In this document: positions 19,711 through 29,572 of the stretch, one piece after another
How positions within the stretch are numbered: the first letter of the stretch is position 1
Layout: the number at the start of each line of letters is the position of its first letter
Origin: Lactiplantibacillus pingfangensis
GTDB taxonomy: Bacteria > Bacillota > Bacilli > Lactobacillales > Lactobacillaceae
Assembly: GCF_005404945.1 (NCBI RefSeq)
Contig: NZ_BJDG01000005.1
Location: 1-64,000, forward strand
Direction: 5' to 3'
Length of the DNA: 64,000 bases
Program-made: the position numbers and the translations under genes
The notes under the pieces: generated by a model
Told to the model about the DNA's origin: nothing
Database searches by the model: none
Seen by the model: only the letters and a program-made list of their open reading frames with translations

Positions 19711-21060
19711 TTGTTAACGATTCAACGAGATAGTCCTGAACAGATCTATCATCAACTGTATCGCCAACTACGGGCTGAAATTGAGACCGGCGTTCGTCAA
19801 CCGGGACAACGTCTTGCCAGTACCCGTTTTCTGGCACAACAACTCAAATTGAGCCGAAATACGGTCGACCATGCTTATCAAGACTTGGTCGCGGAAGGTT
19901 ACTTAATTAGTCAGCCCGGCGCCGGCTATCGCGTCAGTCACCAACTGCCTTACTTGACCGGACGGCCTTTAACGGATCAGATTCCAAAAATCTCACCCGC
20001 ATTTAAAGTCGACTTTACTGAGAGCTACGATAACTTGCGCTTATTCCCAAAACAGGCCTGGCGCGCCGCCGAGCAAGCAGTCATGTTTCAAGGCTTACCT
20101 CACATTCAACCTGCAAATGGTGACTTGGCTTATCGCCAACAATTGACCCACTTTTTAGCCCGACTCAAGGGACTAAACGTCTCTCCAGCACAAATTATCA
20201 TTACAAGTGGTTTTAATGAAGCGGCCGGAATCATTGCCAATTTAGTGCCAGCCTTAAAGACTGACAAGTTAGCCGTACAAAATCCGATTGCACCAAATGC
20301 GCGTACTGTCTGGCAACGACTCCAAGTCCCAACAATACCGTTTACGCCAACAACTGAGCAACCAGTAGCTGGTGGTTACTTACTTGCGCCAACCCATAAT
20401 TTTCCAACCGGCAGTGGGCTTAATCAGGCTGAAAGGCAAGCCTTCGCCAGCTGGGCTCGGCGTCATCAACGTTACGTCATCGAACTCGACACGGATGCCA
20501 CCTTGGATTACAGTGGTCAACCCCAACCAGCACTTTTTAATGATTTGGCTGACCACGGCTTTTACTACAGTAACTATGATGATACCCTCGGTGCCGCGTT
20601 ATGCATGGGATTTTTAGTCATTCCCAGTCATTTGGTTGCCGACTATCAAGCCAAATACGGCCGCTTGCCTAACCGTAATTCTCAATGGCAACAGCAAATT
20701 TTAGGCCATTTAATTGCTAGCGGCGACTTAGAGCGCTTTATGCGGCAACTCACCATCGTTTATCGCAACCGCCGCCAACACTTAATCAGTAAAGTCGATG
20801 ACGTCTTTGGACCAACGCTCACCCCAATGGGAACAACTGCCGGAACGTTTATCCCCTTTCAACTAACGCCAGCCCCAACCACGAGTGTCATCGCCTTGAT
20901 TGCACAAGCGACTCAAGCTGGCATTGGCATCGTCAACCCTGACCGTTGCTGGCTAAATCAGCTTGAGCCATTTCCAAGTATCGTACTTAGCTTTCGCCAA
21001 GTCGATGACAACCAGATTGACAGTGGGATTGACCAGTTGTACCGCTGTTGGCAGCCTTAA
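19711..21060 (+). CDS. MocR/PdxR-like regulator lacking the PLP lysine
   Basis: A 449-residue GntR-aminotransferase fusion regulator (MocR type). Residues 10-75 form the winged helix (PGQRLASTRFLAQQLKLSRNTV); 100-445 form the fold-type I aminotransferase domain, with APTHNFPTGSG (226-236) matching the family's HQFPTG. The internal-aldimine lysine, normally in SKTLxPGLRLGY, is D291 in DDTLGAALCMGF, and the Arg of PGLR is missing too. It therefore probably cannot hold PLP by a Schiff base. Starts at TTG with GGAG 8 nt upstream. Divergent from azoR, its likely target. Confidence 0.85.
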   Translation: MLTIQRDSPEQIYHQLYRQLRAEIETGVRQPGQRLASTRFLAQQLKLSRNTVDHAYQDLVAEGYLISQPGAGYRVSHQLPYLTGRPLTDQIPKISPAFKVDFTESYDNLRLFPKQAWRAAEQAVMFQGLPHIQPANGDLAYRQQLTHFLARLKGLNVSPAQIIITSGFNEAAGIIANLVPALKTDKLAVQNPIAPNARTVWQRLQVPTIPFTPTTEQPVAGGYLLAPTHNFPTGSGLNQAERQAFASWARRHQRYVIELDTDATLDYSGQPQPALFNDLADHGFYYSNYDDTLGAALCMGFLVIPSHLVADYQAKYGRLPNRNSQWQQQILGHLIASGDLERFMRQLTIVYRNRRQHLISKVDDVFGPTLTPMGTTAGTFIPFQLTPAPTTSVIALIAQATQAGIGIVNPDRCWLNQLEPFPSIVLSFRQVDDNQIDSGIDQLYRCWQP

Positions 21061-21137
21061 GAACAAGTCCTATTTTACAAGGTTGACGTATAATCCCAAG
21101 GGCCAATTCAGAATTAAGGATGGGACCAATTTCAACA

Positions 21138-21189
21138 AAATAAAGACGCACTTGCTTTCCAAATTGGAAAAACAAGTGCGTCTTTATTT
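21138..21189. terminator. Bidirectional terminator between mocR-like gene and trxB
   Basis: A perfect 17-bp stem (21138-21154 with 21173-21189) with an inner TTTCC/GGAAA extension. A and T tracts flank both sides, so it can end both converging transcripts. Confidence 0.85.
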
Positions 21190-21206
21190 AATCAGTCGAA
21201 TTACAT

Positions 21207-22145
21207 TTAATTTTTAACCTTGTCACCTAAGGCAGTGATATAACTGTAGACTTGTTGTCCAGCAGTTCCACCTTCGCCGACAGCGGTCGCGACTTGGCGT
21301 AAGTCTTTCTTACGCACATCACCAATCGCAAAAATACCAGGAACCTTAGTTTCCATATGGTCATTGGTCTCAATCCAACCATTTTCATCCGTAATACCCA
21401 AATTCATAAATGGTTTGGTGATTGGGTTGATCCCGACATAGATGAAGACACCATCTACGGCAATTTCGCTGCTTTCGCCGGTTTTATTATTGTTCACTTT
21501 AACGCCAGTGACCTTTTTACCATCACCAACAATCTCAGTCACGTTGCTATTCCACACAAAGTCCATTTTTTCGTTGGCAAATGCCCGATCTTGGAGAATT
21601 TGTTGTGCCCGTAGTTGATCACGACGATGAATCACCGTCACTTTATCAGCTAATTGGGTCAAATAGCTACCTTCTTCAATGGCAGAATCGCCACCGCCAA
21701 TGACAACGACATGCTTGTTACGGAAAAAAGCCCCATCACAGACGGCACAGTATGAAACCCCACGGCCACCATAAGTATCTTCACCAGGCACGCCTAGTTT
21801 CCGATATTCAGAACCAGTGCCAATCACGAGGGCTTTGGTTTCAAACGTGTCCGAATCAGTCTTAACGATCTTAACATCGCCTTGATCCTCAACCGATTCG
21901 ACACTCCCGTAAGCATATTCTGCCCCAAACTGGGTTGCAGACTCATACATGTCCTTCGCTAAATCTGGTCCTAAAATTGATTTAAAACCAGGATAGTTTT
22001 CGATTGCGGCGGTATTATTCATTTGGCCACCGTAGATACCGCGATCTAACAGTAACACTGATAAGTTGGCCCGTGAAGCATAGAGGGCCGCTGTCATCCC
22101 AGCAGGACCAGCACCAATAATAATCACGTCGTAACTCTTTGCCAT
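21207..22145 (-). CDS. trxB: Thioredoxin reductase
   Basis: NADPH thioredoxin reductase, 312 residues. FAD-binding GAGPAG at 11-16, redox-active CAVC at 133-136 and NADPH-binding GGGDSA at 150-155. Maintains reduced thioredoxin and is central to oxidative stress handling in lactobacilli. It has its own promoter (TCGACA, 17 bp, TATATT) 40 bp upstream, so it need not depend on the galU operon. Confidence 0.97.
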   Translation of the reverse strand: MAKSYDVIIIGAGPAGMTAALYASRANLSVLLLDRGIYGGQMNNTAAIENYPGFKSILGPDLAKDMYESATQFGAEYAYGSVESVEDQGDVKIVKTDSDTFETKALVIGTGSEYRKLGVPGEDTYGGRGVSYCAVCDGAFFRNKHVVVIGGGDSAIEEGSYLTQLADKVTVIHRRDQLRAQQILQDRAFANEKMDFVWNSNVTEIVGDGKKVTGVKVNNNKTGESSEIAVDGVFIYVGINPITKPFMNLGITDENGWIETNDHMETKVPGIFAIGDVRKKDLRQVATAVGEGGTAGQQVYSYITALGDKVKN

Positions 22146-22183
22146 TTCAAAAGACCCCTTCCACTAAAAATACTATGTGGCTT

Positions 22184-22212
22184 AATATACCCCCAAAATT
22201 TACATTTGTCGA
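22184..22212 (-). promoter_or_regulatory. trxB promoter
   Basis: On the minus strand, -35 TCGACA (22207-22212) and -10 TATATT (22184-22189) with 17 bp between. It stands about 40 nt ahead of the trxB start codon. Confidence 0.6.
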
Positions 22213-22530
22213 CTAAGTTGTTTGTACACAACCGAAAAGGCTTGTTTTGAGGTGCAAGCCCATCATTCAAAATTTGGATCCAGCAATGGCTGGCTCGTCG
22301 CCGCTACAGCCATTGTGACGTTGTTCACGCCATCAGACTGAACTAAAAAAAGGTGAAAGGACAGTTCTAGCTTGAAGCAAGCCCACGACCGCACGCTATC
22401 AGTTACAAGCAGAGGCGGTAACTGTTAACTAATCTGAATGGCTGATAATTGACATAACAGTCATTACTAGCGGATTTCAACTCGTATCCGACTAAAAAAC
22501 GTCATAACCAACTTTCAGCTACAACGTTTT
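22206..22530. repeat. Gene-free region with intergenic repeat copy B
   Basis: The 394-bp gap between trxB and galU. It holds the trxB promoter, a galU terminator-like hairpin, and a 22-nt core at 22382-22403 matching 316-337 at 20 of 22 positions. On the galU side of the core, a perfect 7-bp hairpin (CAGTTAC/GTAACTG) and looser matches to copy A extend the similarity. No coding region is visible. Confidence 0.45.
22235..22260 (-). terminator. Terminator downstream of galU
   Basis: On the minus strand GGCTTG (22255-22260) pairs with CAAGCC (22239-22244) around a 10-nt loop, followed by TTTT. It lies 280 nt after the galU stop, past repeat copy B. Confidence 0.5.
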
Positions 22531-22539
22531 ATCACTCAT

Positions 22540-23451
22540 TTATTTAGTGTTCTTCTTAGCTGTACTTGCATCAGCTTTGGTCAACTTAGCGCCAAGATCT
22601 TTAATATAGGCACGTAAATCATCCTTAACATCTGGATGTTCGAGACCATATTCAATCGTTGTCTTTAAGTAACCGAACTTGTAGCCAACATCATGCCGAG
22701 TCCCCTTAAATTCATGGGCAAAGACGCGCTGGGTCTTATTTAGTGTATCAATGGCATCTGTTAATTGGATTTCATTACCCTTACCAGGCTTTTGATGTTC
22801 CAAAACATTAAAAATCTCTGGTGTTAATAAATAACGACCAATGATTGCCAAATCGCTAGGGGCATCTTCTGGACTTGGCTTTTCAACAAAGTTATTCACA
22901 TTGTATAAACCAGGTTCTTTTTCACTTTCAGGATTAATGACGCCATATTTCGAAACTTCTTCATGAGGAACTTTCATGACCGCTAAAGTCGAAGCATGGG
23001 TCTTATCATAACTATCCATCAATTGTTTAGTTAACGGCACTTTATCTTCCATTAAGTCGTCGCCTAACATGACAACGAATGGTTCGTCACCAACGAAAGC
23101 CTTGGCGGTCAATACAGCATCGCCTAAGCCACGAGGGTGTGATTGCCGGATAAAGTATAAGTTGACGTCAGTTGTTTCTTGAACTAACTTCAACATTTCA
23201 TCCTTATGTTTAGCCCGCAAATTATCTTCTAGTTCTGGGTTAGAATCGTAGTAATCTTCAATGCTGCGCTTACTCTTCCCAGTCACAATCACAATATCTT
23301 CAATACCAGACTTGCGTGCTTCATCCACGATGAATTGGATGGTTGGCTTGTCAACGATTGGTAGCATTTCCTTTGGCATTGCTTTTGTTGCAGGTAAGAA
23401 ACGGGTTCCTAAACCAGCAGCAGGGATCACTGCTTTTTTAACTCTAGACAT
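22540..23451 (-). CDS. galU: UTP-glucose-1-phosphate uridylyltransferase
   Basis: GalU, 303 residues, makes UDP-glucose from UTP and glucose-1-P. The nucleotide-binding signature [19 protein letters not shown] runs 11-29; VMLGDDLM and the VEKP motif are intact. A 20-residue Lys/Ala-rich C-terminal tail follows. Supplies wall teichoic acid glucosylation and Leloir sugar use. Last gene of the hprK-lgt-gpsA-galU run. Confidence 0.97.
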   Translation of the reverse strand: MSRVKKAVIPAAGLGTRFLPATKAMPKEMLPIVDKPTIQFIVDEARKSGIEDIVIVTGKSKRSIEDYYDSNPELEDNLRAKHKDEMLKLVQETTDVNLYFIRQSHPRGLGDAVLTAKAFVGDEPFVVMLGDDLMEDKVPLTKQLMDSYDKTHASTLAVMKVPHEEVSKYGVINPESEKEPGLYNVNNFVEKPSPEDAPSDLAIIGRYLLTPEIFNVLEHQKPGKGNEIQLTDAIDTLNKTQRVFAHEFKGTRHDVGYKFGYLKTTIEYGLEHPDVKDDLRAYIKDLGAKLTKADASTAKKNTK

Positions 23452-23489
23452 ATGATAATCCTCCTAAATAAAATGAAATTGATTATAAC

Positions 23490-24506
23490 CTATTGAATTT
23501 CAGGTTTCCCCTCACGACGCATTAATTGTGGAATAACCTGTTTAATATCGGCACCATTATACAAGACATCATAGATTGCGCTCGTAATTGGCATCTCAAT
23601 ATTATATTGTTGTGCGAGTTCGTAAGCGGCTTTGGTTGATGGGATACCTTCAATAACCATCCCCATCGTTTCAATCACCGTCTTCAAATCCTGACCAGCA
23701 CCGAGTTCGTTACCAGCACGCCAGTTACGTGAGTGCACACTCGTTGCGGTCACAATGAGATCGCCCACGCCGGATAGCCCGATAAAAGTTAATGGTTCGG
23801 CGCCCAAAGCAACACCCAAACGACTAATTTCCGCAAGTCCACGCGTCATCAGTGCTGCCTTAGCATCATCACCGTAGCCGAGGCCGTGTAAAGCACCGGC
23901 ACCCAAAGCAATGATATTTTTCAAGGCGGCACCAAGTTCAACACCGATAACATCATGATTCGTGTAAATTCGGAAGTAGTCATTCATGAATAAGTCTTGA
24001 ACCAATTTAGCAGCAGCTTCATCTGCACTCGCAGCCGTAATTAGCGTAATATCTTTTTTGGCCACTTCTTCAGCGTGACTTGGTCCTGAAAGCACCACAA
24101 TGGCTTGCCGCAATTCAGCTGGAATTTCTTCTGCTAAAACTTGAGACAAACGCTTATGGGTTTCCAATTCCAACCCTTTACTGGCATGAATAATAATTGG
24201 CCGTTGTTGACTTTGTTGTAAAACGGTCGTGACTTGTTGTGCCACAGAACGAATTGCTTTGGTTGGAACAACAAACAAGATTGCTGCGACCCCATCCAAA
24301 GCAGCTGCTAAGTCCGTATAGGCCGTTAATGATTCGGAATAATGAAAATCATGGACGTAACGTTCATTGGTGTGTTGATCATTTAATTCTGCAACTTGTG
24401 CTGCGGAGTTTGACCATAACCGCACTTCATTCCCATTTTCATCCAATAAGTTCGCTAAGATACTGCCCCATGAGCCAGCACCTAAAACAGCAATTTTTTC
24501 TGTCAT
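23490..24506 (-). CDS. gpsA: Glycerol-3-phosphate dehydrogenase [NAD(P)+]
   Basis: GpsA, 338 residues, reduces dihydroxyacetone phosphate to sn-glycerol-3-phosphate for lipids and teichoic acids. NAD(P)-binding GAGSWG at 9-14; the catalytic-lysine region [17 protein letters not shown] and [10 protein letters not shown] are conserved. 17 bp separate it from lgt upstream, and a 38-bp gap precedes galU. Confidence 0.97.
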   Translation of the reverse strand: MTEKIAVLGAGSWGSILANLLDENGNEVRLWSNSAAQVAELNDQHTNERYVHDFHYSESLTAYTDLAAALDGVAAILFVVPTKAIRSVAQQVTTVLQQSQQRPIIIHASKGLELETHKRLSQVLAEEIPAELRQAIVVLSGPSHAEEVAKKDITLITAASADEAAAKLVQDLFMNDYFRIYTNHDVIGVELGAALKNIIALGAGALHGLGYGDDAKAALMTRGLAEISRLGVALGAEPLTFIGLSGVGDLIVTATSVHSRNWRAGNELGAGQDLKTVIETMGMVIEGIPSTKAAYELAQQYNIEMPITSAIYDVLYNGADIKQVIPQLMRREGKPEIQ

Positions 24507-24523
24507 CCAAATAAACCTCTTAT

Positions 24524-25372
24524 CTACTTATTTTCAGTGGCAATTTTTTGTCCAGAACCATCAAGATACCACCGATTCTGGTTCAGGTGGCGTCGGCGCC
24601 AAATAATCAGCCCGATACTCCCAACAAATAATACCACAGATAACGCTTGTGAAATTCTAATGACATTAAATAGCATCAGTGAATCAGTCCGCATGCCTTC
24701 TGTGAAAAATCGGCCAAAGGAATACCAAGCAACATAGGTTAAGAAAACCTCACCCTGCTTGTAAAGCCCTTTTCTATGCCGTGTTGTCATCAACAACACG
24801 AAGCCTAATAAGTCCCACACAGATTCATACAGGAACGTTGGCTGCCGATAAGCACCGTTAATGTTCATTTGGGTAATCAACCATTGTGGCAAATGCAGAC
24901 TTTGCAAAAAGCTTAGGCTTGTGACACGCCCAAAAGCTTCCTGATTCATAAAGTTCCCCCAACGGCCAATCCCTTGTCCCATAATGACGGTTGGTGCGGC
25001 CACATCTAGCATTAGCCAAACTGGAATAAACCGATGCCGACAAAATAGCAAGACGACAATCGCTGCACCAATTAGACCCCCATAAATGGCAATCCCACCA
25101 TCCCAGATTCGGATGATTTCACCGGGATTTTGACTGTAATATGACCATTGAAACGCGACATAATACGTCCGCGCAGCAATCAACGTAAATGGCAACGCCC
25201 ATAGGATCATATCATAAATATCATCTGGACGAATCCCGCGTTGACGGCCTTCACGCACAGCTAAAGCGACTGCAATGACTACTGCCGTTGCAATAATGAC
25301 CCCATACCAATGTACCTCAATCGGCCCTAATCTCAAGGCGATTGGGTTTAATGCCCCCAGGACAGTTTTCAC
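24524..25372 (-). CDS. lgt: Prolipoprotein diacylglyceryl transferase
   Basis: Lgt, 282 residues, a seven-helix membrane enzyme that puts diacylglycerol on the lipobox cysteine of lipoproteins (PhnD and PstS2 in this window are clients). The signature [13 protein letters not shown] is at 136-148 and the HWYG motif at 21-24. The start codon is GTG with GGAG 11 nt upstream. Between hprK and gpsA, as in other lactobacilli. Confidence 0.97.
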   Translation of the reverse strand: MKTVLGALNPIALRLGPIEVHWYGVIIATAVVIAVALAVREGRQRGIRPDDIYDMILWALPFTLIAARTYYVAFQWSYYSQNPGEIIRIWDGGIAIYGGLIGAAIVVLLFCRHRFIPVWLMLDVAAPTVIMGQGIGRWGNFMNQEAFGRVTSLSFLQSLHLPQWLITQMNINGAYRQPTFLYESVWDLLGFVLLMTTRHRKGLYKQGEVFLTYVAWYSFGRFFTEGMRTDSLMLFNVIRISQALSVVLFVGSIGLIIWRRRHLNQNRWYLDGSGQKIATENK

Positions 25373-25387
25373 GCTGCTGCCATCTCC

Positions 25388-26338
25388 TTAATGCTTGTGA
25401 GAATCATGACTCGAATTTTCTTTAATTAAGGAGTTCAAATTATCATCGAAGACTTTCGTGGCGTCATAGCCCATGCTCTCCGCCCGGAAATTCATGGCGG
25501 CGGCTTCGATAATAATCGCTAAGTTTCGCCCAGTTTTAACTGGAATCGAAATCTCAGGAACTTCGACATCAAAGAACTTCCGCGACTGTTCTCCATTTCC
25601 TAGTCTATCAAATTGCTTATCTGGCGTCCAATTCTCTAAGTGAACGATGAGATCAATATCCGTATCTTGACGCACCGCGCCAGCACCAAATAAATTCATG
25701 ACGTCAATGATCCCAATCCCACGAATTTCGAGCAAGTGATTCAAGATTTTAGGTGCTTCACCAACTAAGGTTTGTTCATCCTGTTGGTAAACATCAACCC
25801 GATCATCGGCAATTAAGCGATGACCACGTTTGACGAGTTCCAAAGCGGTTTCACTTTTCCCAACACCAGAATCTCCGGTAATGAGCACCCCTAAGCCATA
25901 AATATCCACTAACACACCATGAACGGATTGGCGTTCCGCCAATTTTCCTTCCAGGTAGTTCGTCATATTACTCAAAACGCGTGAAGACGTCATCTTGGTG
26001 CCCAAGATTGGCACACTATTTTCCTTACCAGCTTGCACCAGTTCATCTGGTACGGGTAATCCGGTGGAAATCACAAACGCCGGCGTCGTCATTTGACACA
26101 TTTTACGAAAAATCATCAAGCGTTCATCATGACTCATATTTTTTGAATAAGCGGTTTCAGTTTTACCTAAAAGTTGTACCCGTTCGCGCGGATAATAATT
26201 AAAGTAACCAGTCAACGCCAAGCCTGGGCGTGAAATATCACTAGTTGTGATGGCTTTATCCGCCAATAAGTCGCCACCATGATAAACATCTAAACGGGTA
26301 TTCTTCACTAAATCGGCAACTGTTACACTTCCTGCCAA
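25388..26338 (-). CDS. hprK: HPr kinase/phosphorylase
   Basis: HprK, 316 residues, phosphorylates and dephosphorylates Ser46 of HPr and drives CcpA catabolite repression. Walker A GDSGVGKS at 155-162, the HGVLVDIYG motif before it, and the C-terminal signature around VPEISIPVKTGRNLA. Starts at TTG (26338) with AGGAGGG upstream. First gene of hprK-lgt-gpsA-galU, separated from the upstream small membrane genes by a terminator. Confidence 0.97.
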   Translation of the reverse strand: MAGSVTVADLVKNTRLDVYHGGDLLADKAITTSDISRPGLALTGYFNYYPRERVQLLGKTETAYSKNMSHDERLMIFRKMCQMTTPAFVISTGLPVPDELVQAGKENSVPILGTKMTSSRVLSNMTNYLEGKLAERQSVHGVLVDIYGLGVLITGDSGVGKSETALELVKRGHRLIADDRVDVYQQDEQTLVGEAPKILNHLLEIRGIGIIDVMNLFGAGAVRQDTDIDLIVHLENWTPDKQFDRLGNGEQSRKFFDVEVPEISIPVKTGRNLAIIIEAAAMNFRAESMGYDATKVFDDNLNSLIKENSSHDSHKH

Positions 26339-26365
26339 GTTAATCCCTCCTAAATCAATCAGTTA

Positions 26366-26434
26366 TTAAAAAAAAGTGCAGTCGGCATTGTCCGTGATGA
26401 CTATTGCAATCATCTTTCAAGCCTTCCACACTTT
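26366..26434 (-). terminator. Terminator before hprK
   Basis: On the minus strand AAAGTG (26429-26434) pairs with CACTTT (26373-26378), with GGC/GCC and GATGA/TCATC inner pairs, then eight T. It ends the PspC/holin-like transcript. Confidence 0.6.
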
Positions 26435-26498
26435 TTGGACCGAAAACGGATCATTCCTATCTGTTAATATTAGCACTTTAAAGCGCTTTATTCACCAA

Positions 26499-26855
26499 TT
26501 ACTCAGCAGACTTGGCGAAAAAGTTAGAAACAATCGCGTTGGCCAGTGACATTAACACTGAGACTAAGACGGCCATCCCAAAACTTGAGAAGCCAAAATT
26601 AGCTTTACCGACAAAATATGATGTCATTTGTAACATCAAGCCATTGATCACAATGCTGAATAACCCAATCGTGAGCAGGGTTATCGGTAACGTCAGCAAA
26701 ACCAAAATTGGTTTTACCGCCGCGTTCAAGATTGCCAAGACAAAGCTGGCAATGAGTGCCACCCAAATATTGGCCACGTGGAAACCACTCTGAAAGAAGC
26801 CGGCAATGGCAATAAACAACACTGTATCAATTAAAATTCTTTTCCAAAAGCCCAA
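26499..26855 (-). CDS. YvlD-like (phage holin family 4) membrane protein
   Basis: A 118-residue protein with four membrane helices, matching the YvlD / phage-holin-family-4 group. The name comes from sequence similarity; chromosomal copies are not linked to phages and are often in envelope-stress operons beside PspC, as here. Its start lies 15 bp after the PspC gene. Confidence 0.82.
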   Translation of the reverse strand: MGFWKRILIDTVLFIAIAGFFQSGFHVANIWVALIASFVLAILNAAVKPILVLLTLPITLLTIGLFSIVINGLMLQMTSYFVGKANFGFSSFGMAVLVSVLMSLANAIVSNFFAKSAE

Positions 26856-26869
26856 TCACTATCACTCCA

Positions 26870-27193
26870 TTAATCTTGGTGGCGAGGTTCATCTTCTTCA
26901 TGCACGTTATGAATTTCTTTACGTCCATCAGAATGTTGAGCCCTTGGTGTTTCCCGTTGACCAGCTTGACGCATTTGTTCGAAGAAGCCGGTGTTTTCTG
27001 GCTTACTTGGAATAATGGTCATCAAGACAAGATACAGCAAAATCCCGAATCCGTGTGAGGCAATTGTTAATAGCACAAATAGCACCCGTAAGATCGTCGC
27101 ATTCCACTGTAAATATTCCGCAATGCCACCAAGTACTCCGGCAATGACACGGTTATTAGATTTGGTTAGTTTACGATTAGTTTTAGTTTTCAT
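26870..27193 (-). CDS. PspC-domain membrane protein
   Basis: A 107-residue PspC-domain protein: N-terminal KLTKSNNRVIAGVLGGIAEYLQWN (the domain signature), one or two helices to about residue 62, then a polar, His-rich C-terminal tail. PspC proteins act in envelope-stress responses. Start at 27193 (MKTKTN) follows GAGGTG; an ATG five codons up is inside that site. A TATAAT lies about 40 bp upstream (plus ATTATA at 27222-27227). Likely an operon with the YvlD-like gene. Confidence 0.85.
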   Translation of the reverse strand: MKTKTNRKLTKSNNRVIAGVLGGIAEYLQWNATILRVLFVLLTIASHGFGILLYLVLMTIIPSKPENTGFFEQMRQAGQRETPRAQHSDGRKEIHNVHEEDEPRHQD

Positions 27194-27291
27194 AATTAGA
27201 CACCTCATAAGTTTAGTCTAATTATATTTTACTAATCCTAAAAGGTAGTTGCAAACTTCATGATTCAGCTTTAAAGATTATTTAGGTTTTA

Positions 27292-27966
27292 TTAAACGAG
27301 ATTGGAGCTTTCCGGGTTCAATTCAATAATATTCCCCGTATTCAAGTAGACAATCCACTCGCCAACATTCGTGACTAACGCGCCAATTCGCATTAAGTAA
27401 CTGGCAACATTTAAATAATCAGTAGACCCAATCACCGTTTCAGGATGACGTTCCATCTTTGAAATGCCTTTTTCATTGATCTTATCAAACATTTCGCCAA
27501 CCTTGGCATCTTTAGCGGCCACCGCTCTTGCCGCCGCATCGTCACTTTTAACATAAGCTGCTAACATTTCTTCAACCATTTTTCGGACACGGTTTCCCAT
27601 TTCCGATAACTGAGCCTCAATTTCGGGCACTCGTACGTGACCTTTCACGCGAATTGTGGCGTGAGCAATATTACGGGCATAGTCAGCCATTCGTTCTAGT
27701 TCAGAAACAGCTTTTAAAATGGTGACAATTTCCCGTAGATCAGAGGTCACTGGTTGGTAGAGGGCAATCATTTCAAATGATTTTTGCTCTAGCTCCACTT
27801 CTCGTTCATTGATTTTGGCATCATTGTCGATAATTTCTTGCGCCAATTCCCGATCATGATCAATAAAAGCCTTGACCGCTTTTTCGATGGTGGCACTCAC
27901 CATCATTCCCATTTCAGTAAAATTAGCATCGATATCATTTAACTCATCGTCGAATAGTCGTCGCAT
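27292..27966 (-). CDS. phoU: Phosphate transport regulator PhoU
   Basis: PhoU, 224 residues, all-helical with two PhoU repeats (about 10-100 and 115-210). It acts between the Pst transporter and the PhoR kinase to silence the Pho response when phosphate is plentiful. The metal-binding E/D-x-x-x-D pattern is visible in ELERMADYARNIA. Last gene of pstSCABB-phoU, 12 bp after pstB. Confidence 0.95.
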   Translation of the reverse strand: MRRLFDDELNDIDANFTEMGMMVSATIEKAVKAFIDHDRELAQEIIDNDAKINEREVELEQKSFEMIALYQPVTSDLREIVTILKAVSELERMADYARNIAHATIRVKGHVRVPEIEAQLSEMGNRVRKMVEEMLAAYVKSDDAAARAVAAKDAKVGEMFDKINEKGISKMERHPETVIGSTDYLNVASYLMRIGALVTNVGEWIVYLNTGNIIELNPESSNLV

Positions 27967-27977
27967 GTTTTATCCTC

Positions 27978-28733
27978 CTAACCAAATCGTCCTGAGATAT
28001 AGTCATTGGTTTCTTGTTTTACTGGATTCATGAAAATCTGTTTGGTGTCATTCACTTCAATTAATTCGCCATTCAAGAAGAACGCTGTCCGATCAGAAAT
28101 CCGCGAAGCCTGTTGCATATTATGCGTAACAGTTATGATAGTGTAATCATGCCGTAAATTCAAGAGGGTCATTTCAATTGTGTGACTTGAGATTGGATCT
28201 AGCGCACTAGTTGCTTCATCCAACAAGATGATATCTGGTTCCACCGCTAACACGCGCGCAATGCAGACCCGTTGTTGTTGACCACCCGAAAGTGACAGGG
28301 CATTGACGTGCAATCGGTCTTTGACTTCATCCCAAATTGCGGCTTGTTTTAAACTTTTTTCAACCGCGGCGTCTAGTTGCTCTTTGTCCCGAACACCGGC
28401 TAACCGCAAGCCATAGACCACATTTTCATAGATTGAAAATGGAAATGGGTTCGGTTGTTGAAACACCATCCCGATTTCCTTACGCAACTTTACTGTATCC
28501 ATCGTTGGGGCATAGATATTGCTTTGATTAAAGTTAACTTCCCCGGTAATCGTCACATTCGGAATCAAATCATTCATACGATTTAAGCATCGTAGAAAGG
28601 TCGATTTACCGCAACCAGAAGGGCCGATTAACGCCGTAATTCCCTTCTCATCAAAGCTCATATTGACCCCTTTTAAGGCCTGTTTCTTACCATAATACAG
28701 TGATAAGTTTTCAGTTGTTAAAATCGTACTCAT
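27978..28733 (-). CDS. pstB: Phosphate ABC transporter ATPase (copy 2)
   Basis: PstB ATPase, 251 residues. Walker [10 protein letters not shown] at about 37-45, signature LSGGQQQRV, Walker [13 protein letters not shown]. Lactobacilli usually carry two adjacent pstB genes, as here. The EATSALD of Walker B replaces the EPASALD of the other copy. Ends 12 bp before phoU. Confidence 0.95.
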   Translation of the reverse strand: MSTILTTENLSLYYGKKQALKGVNMSFDEKGITALIGPSGCGKSTFLRCLNRMNDLIPNVTITGEVNFNQSNIYAPTMDTVKLRKEIGMVFQQPNPFPFSIYENVVYGLRLAGVRDKEQLDAAVEKSLKQAAIWDEVKDRLHVNALSLSGGQQQRVCIARVLAVEPDIILLDEATSALDPISSHTIEMTLLNLRHDYTIITVTHNMQQASRISDRTAFFLNGELIEVNDTKQIFMNPVKQETNDYISGRFG

Positions 28734-28744
28734 TAGCGGCCCTC

Positions 28745-29557
28745 CTAACCAAAGTTCCCGGAAATATAATCATTCGTCAGATCAACCTTTGGATTGGTAA
28801 AAATATCGCCGGTTTCGGCATACTCCAAAACTTTACCTAAGTTAAAGAACGCCGTATAGTCACTGATTCGTGACGCTTGTTGCATATTATGGGTCACAAT
28901 AATAATGGTATAGTTTTGTTTCAATTCCAAGAGCGTATCTTCAATTTGACTGGTTGATACGGGATCCAGTGCACTGGCCGGCTCATCTAGCAATAAAATG
29001 TCTGGCTTGATTGCAATCGCCCGTGCGATACAGAGCCGTTGCTGTTGACCACCGGAAAGTGCCAACGCGCTTTTATTCAAATCATCTTTAACTTGGTCCC
29101 ACATCGCTGCCTGCCGTAATGACCGTTCGACAACTTCATCTAACTCTTGCTTTTTGTTCATCCCACGCTGACGTAAGGCAAAGGCGATATTCTCGTAAAT
29201 CGACTTAGCAAATGGATTGGGACGCTGAAAAACCATCCCGATATGCCGTCGCATCTCATAAACATCAATATCATTGCTATTAATGTCTAAGCCACGATAC
29301 ATAATCTTGCCGGTTACAGTCGCAATGCGATCATTCATCCGATTCAACGACCGTAAATAAGTCGATTTACCCGAACCAGAAGGCCCAATTAAGGCACTAA
29401 TTTTATACCGCTCAAACTGAAGGTCACCTTCCGAAATTCCCTCGGTCTTGCCATAAAACACATGTAAATCCTCGGTCGAAAGCGCGATTTCATGGTCTTT
29501 TGGATCGAATTTCATAATATTACGTTGGTTCGTAGTTAAGTTTGTATTATCTGCCAT
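28745..29557 (-). CDS. pstB: Phosphate ABC transporter ATPase (copy 1)
   Basis: PstB ATPase, 270 residues, with an N-terminal extension of about 20 residues over the other copy. Walker [10 protein letters not shown], signature LSGGQQQRL and Walker [13 protein letters not shown] are intact, so both copies should be active; a heterodimer is possible. GGAGG upstream of ATG. 11 bp before the second pstB. Confidence 0.95.
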   Translation of the reverse strand: MADNTNLTTNQRNIMKFDPKDHEIALSTEDLHVFYGKTEGISEGDLQFERYKISALIGPSGSGKSTYLRSLNRMNDRIATVTGKIMYRGLDINSNDIDVYEMRRHIGMVFQRPNPFAKSIYENIAFALRQRGMNKKQELDEVVERSLRQAAMWDQVKDDLNKSALALSGGQQQRLCIARAIAIKPDILLLDEPASALDPVSTSQIEDTLLELKQNYTIIIVTHNMQQASRISDYTAFFNLGKVLEYAETGDIFTNPKVDLTNDYISGNFG

Positions 29558-29572
29558 AAAAAAGGCCCTCCT

